Shown here: in pieces, positions 1 through 4,827 of the stretch
Position numbering within the stretch: position 1 is the first letter of the stretch
How the letters are laid out: each line of letters begins with the position of its first letter
DNA from: an uncultured Acidimicrobiia bacterium
GTDB taxonomy: Bacteria; Actinomycetota; Acidimicrobiia; UBA5794
Length of the DNA: 5,242 nt
Assembly: GCA_905480055.1 (NCBI GenBank)
Contig: CAJQOW010000032.1
Coordinates: forward strand, 1-5,242
Direction of reading: 5' to 3'
Position numbers and translations under genes: made by a program
Notes under the pieces: generated by a model
What the model was told of the DNA's origin: nothing
The model's database searches: none
Seen by the model: only the letters and a program-made list of their open reading frames with translations

Positions 1-207
1 GTCCAGAAGGAAGATGAGCAGAAATGCGGCGATCCCTGCTCGGAAGAGGAGCTCGGACTCGGCGATGTTCTCGAAGGTCGCAACCGCGTCGTCGGCGACC
101 ACGAGACCTTCCCGTACGAGGAAGTTGGCGAAGATCGCCAGCACGAAGAGAGCCACGTAGCCGATCCCGGCGATGATCGCTGCCCTGCGAGGTGTCGTTT
201 GCATCAT
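1..207 (-). CDS. DUF4386 family membrane protein (partial, C-terminus missing)
   Basis: The first 69 residues of a multi-pass membrane protein are present; the gene continues past the left edge. Residues 7-31 (RRAAIIAGIGYVALFVLAIF onward) form a first membrane segment. An extracytoplasmic-looking stretch follows with a REGLVVADDAVAT-type sequence and the segment ENIAESELLFRAGIAAFLL, which begins the second helix. Order and wording match the N-terminus of DUF4386 proteins as I know them: an arginine-flanked first helix, a FANFLV/EGLVV loop, then an S-E-x-L-F-R-x-G-I-A-A-F second helix. The family has no assigned biochemical role. Two ATGs stand in tandem at 205-207 and 202-204; an AAGGA sequence at 216-220 on this strand favours the first. 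The gene lies 53 bp downstream of the 2TM gene on the same strand, so the two are probably co-transcribed from the operator-bearing promoter region near 620-700. Confidence 0.82.
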   Translation of the reverse strand, partial: MMQTTPRRAAIIAGIGYVALFVLAIFANFLVREGLVVADDAVATFENIAESELLFRAGIAAFLLIFLLD

Positions 208-260
208 GATTGATTTCCTTCCCTTGGTTGTGTCTGCGTTCGTTGTGTGGTCAGTCCGCA

Positions 261-617
261 TCAGCTCGACATCTCCGCGGACTCCGACGCCAGAAGCTTG
301 TTGATCTGACGCTCTTCCCACACCGATTCAGGCCCCTGAGGTCGTGCCATCCGAACAACAAGCCCGTGAACTGCCACGCCGAGCCCCCAACCGAGGAGAG
401 CCCAAGCTGACCACCACGCCCACCACTCGCCGGTGATCCCCGCCGAGATATTGGTGGCCAGATTGACGACGAAGATGCCGACCATCGAGATGACGAACAC
501 CGCGCCGTGGAGGTAGAAGGCCCGGAGTTGCTGCATATACGCAGCGGCGTCTTGTCCTTGTTGATCGCTCGGAGAACTGGCCGATCGGGTGGACTGGTCC
601 GTATTTGTGGTCGACAT
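261..617 (-). CDS. 2TM domain-containing small membrane protein
   Basis: A 118-residue protein. Residues 1-27 are polar, rich in Ser/Thr/Gln and probably disordered. The 2TM domain follows: the entry motif LRAFYLHG at 31-38, a first membrane helix at about 38-58, a Trp-rich turn (EWWAWW, 64-69), a second helix at about 70-90 containing the GWGLGVAVHG motif (76-85), and a C-terminal amphipathic tail with WEERQINKLL (100-109). The R-x-F-Y-x-H, W-W, GWG-x-G-x-x-x-H and W-E-x-R-x-I-x-K-L order is the signature of the 2TM family, whose biochemical role is not established. The ATG is preceded by GAGGA eight bases upstream. It is the first gene of a probable two-gene operon with the DUF4386 gene and is divergent from the TetR gene, with two palindromic boxes between them, so repression by that regulator is likely (inference). 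Confidence 0.85.
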   Translation of the reverse strand: MSTTNTDQSTRSASSPSDQQGQDAAAYMQQLRAFYLHGAVFVISMVGIFVVNLATNISAGITGEWWAWWSAWALLGWGLGVAVHGLVVRMARPQGPESVWEERQINKLLASESAEMSS

Positions 618-641
618 GGCTGGGTTCCTCGTGTTGGGATG

Positions 642-656
642 TCGTACTTAGTACGA
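642..656. promoter_or_regulatory. Palindromic operator 1, probable TetR binding site
   Basis: The 15-bp sequence TCGTACTTAGTACGA is a perfect palindrome around its central base (649). It begins 25 bp upstream of the 2TM start codon. The 13-bp core CGTACTTAGTACG recurs exactly at 677-689. Size and symmetry fit a TetR-family operator. Its position would let a bound repressor block the leftward promoter. Binding is inferred. Confidence 0.75.
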
Positions 657-661
657 AGTGC

Positions 662-691
662 TGGACACAGCGTACCCGTACTTAGTACGAT
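662..691 (+). promoter_or_regulatory. Candidate sigma-70-type promoter for the TetR gene
   Basis: TGGACA at 662-667 resembles a -35 box with one mismatch. TACGAT at 686-691 resembles a -10 box, and the spacer is 18 bp. A transcript would start near 697-699, giving a leader of about 25 bases that contains the AAAGGG ribosome binding site at 711-716. The -10 box sits across the right end of operator 2. I did not find an equally good leftward promoter; TACGAC at 641-646 on the - strand is a weak -10 candidate without a good -35. Confidence 0.45.
676..690. promoter_or_regulatory. Palindromic operator 2, probable TetR binding site
   Basis: This is the second copy of the palindrome, CCGTACTTAGTACGA, differing from box 1 only at the first base; the inner 13 bp (677-689) are identical. 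Its centre (683) is 34 bp from that of box 1, a little over three helical turns. It overlaps the candidate -10 box of the rightward promoter and lies 33 bp before the TetR start codon. This suggests autorepression. Confidence 0.75.
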
Positions 692-722
692 ACGTCAAGT
701 CGTTTCTTGGAAAGGGTCGGAA

Positions 723-1379
723 ATGGGAGAGAACACACGCACTGCGCTGAGCCGGGATCACGTGCTCGAGGGTGCGGTTGCATTGGCCGACGAGATCGGC
801 ATCGAGGCGCTCACGATCCGAAAGCTCGCAACCGCCCTGGGCACCAAGCCCATGACGATCTATCACTACGTCTCGTCGAAGGAGGAGATCATCGACGGGA
901 TGGTCGAGCGGGTCTTTTCAGAGATTGAGAAGCCTTCGACAGAAGGGGAATGGCTCGCCGCACTGCGCCATCGGTGCATGTCGGCGCGAGCAGCGCTGAA
1001 CCGGCACCCCTGGGCGGCGCCGCTCATGGAATCGCGTACGTCACCAGGTCCTGAGAACCTCGCCCATCACGAAGCGGTGCTCGCCTGCATGCGCAGGGGC
1101 GGCCTGAACTGGCAGGAGACGGCACATGCATACGCCATCCTCGATGCCTTCATCTACGGATTCGCGCTGCAAGAGACGTCCCTTCCATCACAAGCGGAGG
1201 GCGAGTTCGTCGAGGCGGCACAGGACATCGCTGCTGCCATCGACGCTGAGGCCTACCCCAACCTCGTCGGCTTGACGGTCGAGCATGTCTTCCAGCCCGG
1301 TTACGAGTTCGGCGACTCCTTCGGCTTCGGTCTCGATCTCATCCTCGAAGCAATCGCCAAGGACTCAGACACCAGCTGA
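723..1379 (+). CDS. TetR/AcrR-family repressor with TetR-type C-terminal domain
   Basis: A 218-residue one-component transcription regulator. The N-terminal DNA-binding domain spans about residues 9-57. It has a helix-turn-helix in TIRKLATALGTKPMTIYHYV (31-50), followed by the S-S-K-E-E-I-I-D lead into helix 4. The rest is a helical ligand-binding and dimer domain. It contains the RHPWAAPLM segment (94-102) and the AYAILDAFIYGFALQE helix (136-151), typical of the C-terminal domain shared with tetracycline repressors (TetR_C_1). The ligand cannot be told from the sequence. I start at 723 because AAAGGG lies six bases upstream and homology begins here. The in-frame ATG at 507 would run antisense through the 2TM gene and through both operators. 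Divergent arrangement with the membrane operon and twin palindromes suggests it represses both itself and that operon. Confidence 0.9.
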   Translation: MGENTRTALSRDHVLEGAVALADEIGIEALTIRKLATALGTKPMTIYHYVSSKEEIIDGMVERVFSEIEKPSTEGEWLAALRHRCMSARAALNRHPWAAPLMESRTSPGPENLAHHEAVLACMRRGGLNWQETAHAYAILDAFIYGFALQETSLPSQAEGEFVEAAQDIAAAIDAEAYPNLVGLTVEHVFQPGYEFGDSFGFGLDLILEAIAKDSDTS

Positions 1380-1403
1380 GGTGGAGCTCCTCCCGCTGTC
1401 GTT

Positions 1404-1428
1404 GCGGCCTGGCCTGCGGTTCGGCCGC
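1404..1428. terminator. Weak hairpin between convergent genes, possible terminator
   Basis: GCGGCC at 1404-1409 pairs with GGCCGC at 1423-1428 across a 13-base loop. It lies 24 bp past the TetR stop and 14 bp before the end of the VOC gene, where two convergent transcripts meet. There is no T-tract on either strand and the stem is short, so this is only a candidate. Confidence 0.25.
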
Positions 1429-1442
1429 CGTGGGCCCCTGTG

Positions 1443-1916
1443 TCACGAACCGCCTGGATAGTCACCCCACGTGTCGGCCACCTGAAACAGGATCCCGTCC
1501 GGGCCGCGAAAGAACACCCGGTCCTCGGCCCGATGAGGTTCCATTCCCGCTTCTGCCACACGTGCAGCGGCGTCGTCGGGTTCGTATCCCTCAACTGAGA
1601 AGCAGACATGGTCGAGGCCTGTTGGAGCCTTCCGGAACAACCCCACGAAGTGGTTCGCCCCTGCGGCGACGAAGCCACGATCCGGACCAATACTGATTCT
1701 CGTGGTACCGAGGTGTTCCGACATGAAGTCGGCCATGCCCGCAACATCCGACACCGCGAGCGCGACATGGTTCAGTCCGAGTGACCGGAACGTCGATGAA
1801 TCCGGCCCTCGATCGACACGATCACGGACCAGCGCTGACAGTTGGTCGACGAACTCATCTCGACTCAACCGCCCTGCCTCGAATCCGGCCACCATCGTCT
1901 CGACACGCTCTCGCAT
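1443..1916 (-). CDS. VOC family protein (glyoxalase/dioxygenase superfold)
   Basis: A 157-residue protein with a single vicinal-oxygen-chelate domain made of two beta-alpha-beta modules, residues about 46-95 and 100-150. The first module opens with GLNHVALAVSDVAGMADF (His50) and the second with GLDHVCFSVEGYEPDDA (His103). The strand VFFRGPDGILFQVAD closes the fold. His50 and His103 occupy the usual metal-ligand positions; the third ligand, normally Glu, appears to be Gln145. The substrate is unknown. Residues 1-35 form a charged helical extension (RERVETMVAGFEAGRLSRDEF). This resembles the N-terminal lead seen before twin-arginine signals in some VOC proteins, but here it lacks twin Arg and a hydrophobic core, so the protein is probably cytoplasmic. 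The start at 1916 is supported by AGAGGGAG six bases upstream. A longer reading back to 2222 has no protein-like character. It is a single-gene unit convergent with TetR. Confidence 0.85.
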   Translation of the reverse strand: MRERVETMVAGFEAGRLSRDEFVDQLSALVRDRVDRGPDSSTFRSLGLNHVALAVSDVAGMADFMSEHLGTTRISIGPDRGFVAAGANHFVGLFRKAPTGLDHVCFSVEGYEPDDAAARVAEAGMEPHRAEDRVFFRGPDGILFQVADTWGDYPGGS

Positions 1917-2278
1917 ACGGCACTCCCTCTCGTACAACGACTCGTCCCCAATCCGAACGCACCATCGTGACGCCGATGCGTAGCGTGTTGAGAAGGATCG
2001 ACGATAGTTGAAGCGAACGAACGGACAGCCGACGACGTCGAGCATTGGTTGGCCAGCCGATGCCGGGCCCCGGGCTGCCGCAATGCATCCATGAGGCCTG
2101 ATACCGAATGAGGCGACGTGTCCACCGGTTGCGGACTCGTGCCTATTCGACATCCACATGTTCGGTCGGTTCCGTACACGGAGTGTTGTTGTCCTCCACA
2201 GCAATCCAGCAGCGGAATCCACGGCCCGGCAGCCCTCCTGCCGGGTTTTCCGCGTTTCGGACCGGGCTGACGAAACTC
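1917..2278. other. Non-coding interval between VOC and cyclase genes
   Basis: 362 bp with no convincing gene on either strand; the open frames crossing it are low-complexity Arg/Ser-rich translations without domain character. It holds the upstream region of the VOC gene, and I found no clear promoter. There is an interrupted inverted repeat with outer arms GCATTG (2042-2047) and CAATGC (2081-2086) and inner arms CAGCC (2054-2058) and GGCTG (2073-2077). The strong hairpin at 2225-2249, described separately, also lies here. No tRNA-like arms or TTCRA loop in a proper context were seen. Confidence 0.6.
2225..2249. terminator. Strong GC hairpin with T-tract, probable terminator
   Basis: CCCGGCAG (2225-2232) and CTGCCGGG (2238-2245) form a perfect 8-bp stem with the 5-base loop CCCTC, followed on the + strand by TTTT (2246-2249). 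It lies 33 bp beyond the cyclase stop codon (- strand), so it probably ends that transcript. The T-tract, however, is on the + side, and on the - strand the stem is preceded by AAAA and followed by GCCGTGG. It may work in both directions or end an unseen rightward transcript. Confidence 0.6.
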
Positions 2279-3196
2279 CTACTCGGACAGCCCGATGACC
2301 TCGTACCCCGTCACATGGCCGTCCTTGCCCGGCAAGTCGAGGTCAAAGCTGCGGCCATACTCGACCGAAGCCTCGGTTCTCGCATGAACTGCCTCCGTCA
2401 CCAACATCGTCGTCCCCGTCTTCTTGTTCGCGGCCTCGAGTCTGCTTGCCGTGTTCACGACGTCGCCGATCACGGTTTCTCTCGCCGATGCTTCATCCCC
2501 CATGAGCCCAAAGATGACGTCGCCGAGCCCGATGCCCACCCGTACCTCGAAGGGGTGGCTGTAGATGAGGCTCAGGTATTTGCTCATGCTTGCCGCCGCT
2601 TCGAGGATCTCGAGCCCAGCTTTGATGGTTGCCAGGCAATGGCCGGACTCGCCACGGATCCCGAACACGGCGAGAAGGCCATCGCCCATGTAGTTGTCGA
2701 TATGACCGCCGTGTCGACCGACCGCAGCCCCTGCTCGGGTGAAGAATCGATTGAGAATGTGAACGATGTCGTACGGAGGTAGGTTCTCGGACATCGTCGT
2801 GAATCCGGCGACGTCGATGAACATCACGGTCGCTTCGACCTCTCGCCCGACCGGTCCCACGAAGTGGCCGCCACCCAGCTGGGAGGCCATCTCGAGGTCA
2901 ACGTTGTCCAGGACGAGCCTCCACAGCTTCACGGAACCCTTCACCTCGGTTTGGCAGGCGAGCCTGATTTCATCAGGAAACTCCAACCTGTCAGCCATCG
3001 CTGACTCCTTGGTGGTCCGTTCCGTCAGCGATTCCTCACCTTCGATGATCCTGACGCGGCAGGTCGAGCACAGTCCACGACCGCCGCAAAGATGGGCAAT
3101 CGAGACGCCCGCCTCGGTCGCTTTATCGAGCAGGTTGGCGGTTCCCGAGAACGGGACAGCCACTTCTTCCGGCCACACATAGAGCTCCGACATCAT
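2279..3196 (-). CDS. Class III adenylate/guanylate cyclase with N-terminal 2Fe-2S ferredoxin domain
   Basis: A 305-residue soluble fusion protein. Residues about 3-92 are a ferredoxin domain with the cluster cysteines Cys37, Cys43, Cys46 (AHLCGGRGLCSTCRVRI, spacing CX5CX2C) and Cys81 (RLACQTEV). Residues about 118-300 are a class III cyclase catalytic domain. It has the two metal aspartates, Asp128 (VMFIDVAGFTTMSE) and Asp172 (NYMGDGLLAVFG), and the transition-state pair Asn248/Arg252 in VIGDVVNTASRLEAAN. Thr241 stands at the second base-recognition position, as in many bacterial adenylate cyclases. The first position, usually Lys (adenylate) or Glu (guanylate), is Asn168. The likely reaction is NTP to cyclic NMP plus pyrophosphate, perhaps controlled by the cluster redox state (inference). 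ATGs at 3194-3196 and 3191-3193 are both possible: AGGA lies 5 or 8 bases upstream respectively. A reading back to 3316 adds nothing ferredoxin-like. TAGGAT at 3201-3206 could alternatively be a -10 box for a leaderless message. Confidence 0.9.
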   Translation of the reverse strand: MMSELYVWPEEVAVPFSGTANLLDKATEAGVSIAHLCGGRGLCSTCRVRIIEGEESLTERTTKESAMADRLEFPDEIRLACQTEVKGSVKLWRLVLDNVDLEMASQLGGGHFVGPVGREVEATVMFIDVAGFTTMSENLPPYDIVHILNRFFTRAGAAVGRHGGHIDNYMGDGLLAVFGIRGESGHCLATIKAGLEILEAAASMSKYLSLIYSHPFEVRVGIGLGDVIFGLMGDEASARETVIGDVVNTASRLEAANKKTGTTMLVTEAVHARTEASVEYGRSFDLDLPGKDGHVTGYEVIGLSE

Positions 3197-3459
3197 TGAC
3201 ATCCTAGGAAGCGACAAGACCGGTCGTGGTGGTCGTTCTTGAGCAACGGAATCACCGGTGTGCGTACTCGAAACACGACAGATCGGTGGCATGGAGCATC
3301 CTGCCGAATCCCCCAAGGGACCAGGGTCTGCAGGCAGAAATCGACAGCAGTACAGGGCATTGAAGCCTGCGAATCTGCCTCATAGGCGGTTGCGGGACTG
3401 ACGCCATCAAGCGATCAACGATGCCCATTGGCGACGTCGAGGCGCAGGTTCGGCAGACC

Positions 3460-4446
3460 TCAACCTCCCAGCGACTCGGCGACGCGCTCTGCGTTCGTGA
3501 GCGTCATACCAATCACCGTGTCAGCACCCGAACCCGGCTCGCCGAGCGACTCGGTGTAGAGCTCTACGACCTGGACCTCGTCACCGACTTCGGCAGCGAC
3601 GGCGTCAGCCAGCGTCGACGGAGACGAGCTCTCGCCGAAGATCGTGGACACGCCTTCCTCCTCCATGGTCTCGACGAGCTCAGCAAGCTCGGCAGACGAC
3701 GGGTCCGATAGTGTTGACCCGCCGGGGAACACGACACCAACGACCTCGAAGTCGAAACGGTCGGCGAAGTAGCCGAGCGCCTCGTGGTTCGTCACGAGTT
3801 TGCGCTGGTCAGCCGCCACCACCGCGAGCATCTCTCCAGCCTCGACACCAGCTTTCTTCAGCTCGTCGGAATAGGACACGGCCCGTCCCATCCAGTCGAT
3901 CGTGCCGTCGAGCGCAGTGAGTGCCTCGGTGATTTCGAGCGCAGCAAGTGCGACGCGGTCAGGGTCCATCCAGACATGCGGGTCATCACCATCGTGGGCG
4001 TGCTCGTCAGGGTGCTCACCCTCTTCATCCGAGTGGTCCTCATCGGAGTGCTCGTCGTCGAGCCCGAAGGGAATCGGGTTCACCAGCGGTGCGACCTCGA
4101 GTACGTTGACGCCATCCGCAGCTGCGGCTTCGAGCACGTCCTCGAGGCCCTCCTCGAGACCAAGCCCATTGGCAACAACGAGGTCAGCAGTTTGGATCGC
4201 GGCAACCTGTTGTGATGACGGTGAGAAGTCGTGTGCATCCGCTCCGATGGGGATGATGACTTCGACATTGGCGTCGTCACCAACGAGGTTCTCGACGACG
4301 TCACCCCAGATGCTCGTCGTGACGATGATCGTCGGCAGGTTCTCATCGGCGCTGGCATCATCGGATCCGCACGCAGCAGCGACCATCGCCAGAACGACCA
4401 CGAGGACGAGCAGCGATATCCGCAGGTTGGGTTTGTGCCTTCTCAT
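3460..4446 (-). CDS. znuA: Zinc ABC transporter substrate-binding lipoprotein (ZnuA-like)
   Basis: A 328-residue cluster A-I metal-binding lipoprotein. A signal peptide with a basic N-terminus (MRRHKPNLR) and a hydrophobic core (about 11-23) ends in VAAAC, with Cys26 as the lipidated residue. The mature domain starts with PTIIVTTSIWGDVVENLVGD. Probable zinc ligands are His72 (GADAHDFSPSS), His157 (DDPHVWMDP), His221 (VTNHEALGYF) and Glu299 (LYTESLG). An acidic His-rich loop with five His residues lies at about 129-156, just before DPHVWMDP; such loops mark zinc-type members. The C-terminus carries ESLGEPGSGADT. It captures zinc outside the membrane and hands it to an ABC permease, but no permease or ATPase gene adjoins it here. 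The ATG at 4446 is chosen over GTG at 4452 because GGAGGT (4451-4456) overlaps the GTG and sits four bases before the ATG. A Fur/Zur-like box abuts this site. Zinc is favoured over manganese by the His loop. Confidence 0.9.
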   Translation of the reverse strand: MRRHKPNLRISLLVLVVVLAMVAAACGSDDASADENLPTIIVTTSIWGDVVENLVGDDANVEVIIPIGADAHDFSPSSQQVAAIQTADLVVANGLGLEEGLEDVLEAAAADGVNVLEVAPLVNPIPFGLDDEHSDEDHSDEEGEHPDEHAHDGDDPHVWMDPDRVALAALEITEALTALDGTIDWMGRAVSYSDELKKAGVEAGEMLAVVAADQRKLVTNHEALGYFADRFDFEVVGVVFPGGSTLSDPSSAELAELVETMEEEGVSTIFGESSSPSTLADAVAAEVGDEVQVVELYTESLGEPGSGADTVIGMTLTNAERVAESLGG

Positions 4447-4456
4447 TTGCACCTCC

Positions 4457-4475
4457 GATAATGAGAATCGTTATT
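4457..4475. promoter_or_regulatory. Fur/Zur-family operator over the zinc lipoprotein leader
   Basis: GATAATGAGAATCGTTATT matches the classic Fur box GATAATGATAATCATTATC at 16 of 19 positions and keeps its dyad symmetry. It directly touches the Shine-Dalgarno GGAGGT (4451-4456, - strand). Because the gene encodes a zinc-binding protein, Zur is the likely regulator, repressing when zinc is plentiful (inference). Fur-family boxes resemble each other, so the exact protein is not decided by the sequence. Confidence 0.8.
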
Positions 4476-4480
4476 GTTTC

Positions 4481-4486
4481 AATCTA
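4481..4486 (-). promoter_or_regulatory. Candidate -10 box for the zinc lipoprotein gene
   Basis: TAGATT on the - strand fits TAnnnT. A start about seven bases on would fall at 4473-4475, inside the Fur/Zur-like box, so a bound repressor would cover the transcription start. The region at -35 (TTAGTT, 4505-4510) is a poor match, which leaves this tentative. Confidence 0.35.
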
Positions 4487-4814
4487 CCAGACCCGCCCGG
4501 ATAGAACTAACCACGGGATCTGACAGCCGATCCGTGTGGGTGTGCTTCGGCCCGCCGATCACCCAATGGAGCCGTCCCTAGGCGGATCATCCGCACCTAC
4601 CGGGTGGCGTTGGCGGCCAAAGGTGAAACTCTGCCTTTCCCGCTGAGCTCGCTTCTCGTCTGGCACCGGCGATGGCGCACGGTCTTCTCATCTCGCCCGT
4701 CGTTTCAATCCAGTCCCTATGGCCGAGGACTGTCGAGTGGGTCGCGCGCCTATGGTCGTCCCATCCACGGAATCGACTGTCGCATAAGTGGCCAACGGTC
4801 TGCTGCCGTGGAGC

Positions 4815-4820
4815 AGGAGG
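4815..4820 (+). promoter_or_regulatory. Ribosome binding site deciding the Kelch lipoprotein start
   Basis: AGGAGG is followed by two in-frame GTG codons at 4825-4827 and 4828-4830, 4 and 7 bases away. Spacing favours the second. No ATG gives a signal peptide in this frame without removing the basic N-terminus. Confidence 0.7.
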
Positions 4821-4827
4821 CACAGTG

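Larger units (their letters stand above)
4447..4827. other. Divergent promoter region without a gene
   Basis: 381 bp between the leftward zinc lipoprotein and the rightward Kelch lipoprotein. Besides the metalloregulator box and -10 candidate at the left end, it contains the 13-bp palindrome GCGGATcATCCGC at 4582-4594. It also has short repeats: CCTATGG at 4716-4722 and 4749-4755, and GACTGTCG at 4728-4735 and 4775-4782. Open frames on both strands give Ser/Arg-rich translations with no domain character. No RNA gene was recognised. Confidence 0.55.

Noticed and set aside
507..722. Longer start for the TetR gene at 507
   Set aside because: The extra 72 residues are not TetR-like, run antisense through the 2TM gene and cover both palindromes. 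A ribosome site and the family start support 723.
2042..2086. Nested inverted repeat considered as an integron attC site
   Set aside because: The required core-site consensus and arrangement are absent, and no integrase or cassette array is present.
1917..2222. N-terminal extension of the VOC protein
   Set aside because: The extension is Arg/Ser/Cys-rich without domain character, while a clear ribosome site precedes the ATG at 1916.
2108..2782. 224-codon open frame on the + strand
   Set aside because: It lies mostly antisense to the cyclase catalytic domain, whose motifs are unmistakable; its translation resembles no family.
3332..3380. AGGCAGA / TCTGCCT inverted repeat between the zinc protein and cyclase genes
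   Set aside because: Only 7 bp of stem with a 35-base loop and no T-tract; too weak to call as a terminator.
3902..4504. 200-codon Ser-rich open frame on the + strand
   Set aside because: It is the reverse-strand shadow of the zinc-binding protein; the Ser/Thr richness comes from the reverse complement of Asp/Glu/Ala codons.
4716..4782. Repeated CCTATGG and GACTGTCG words
   Set aside because: Spacing differs between the copies and the words are short, so chance is the simplest explanation.
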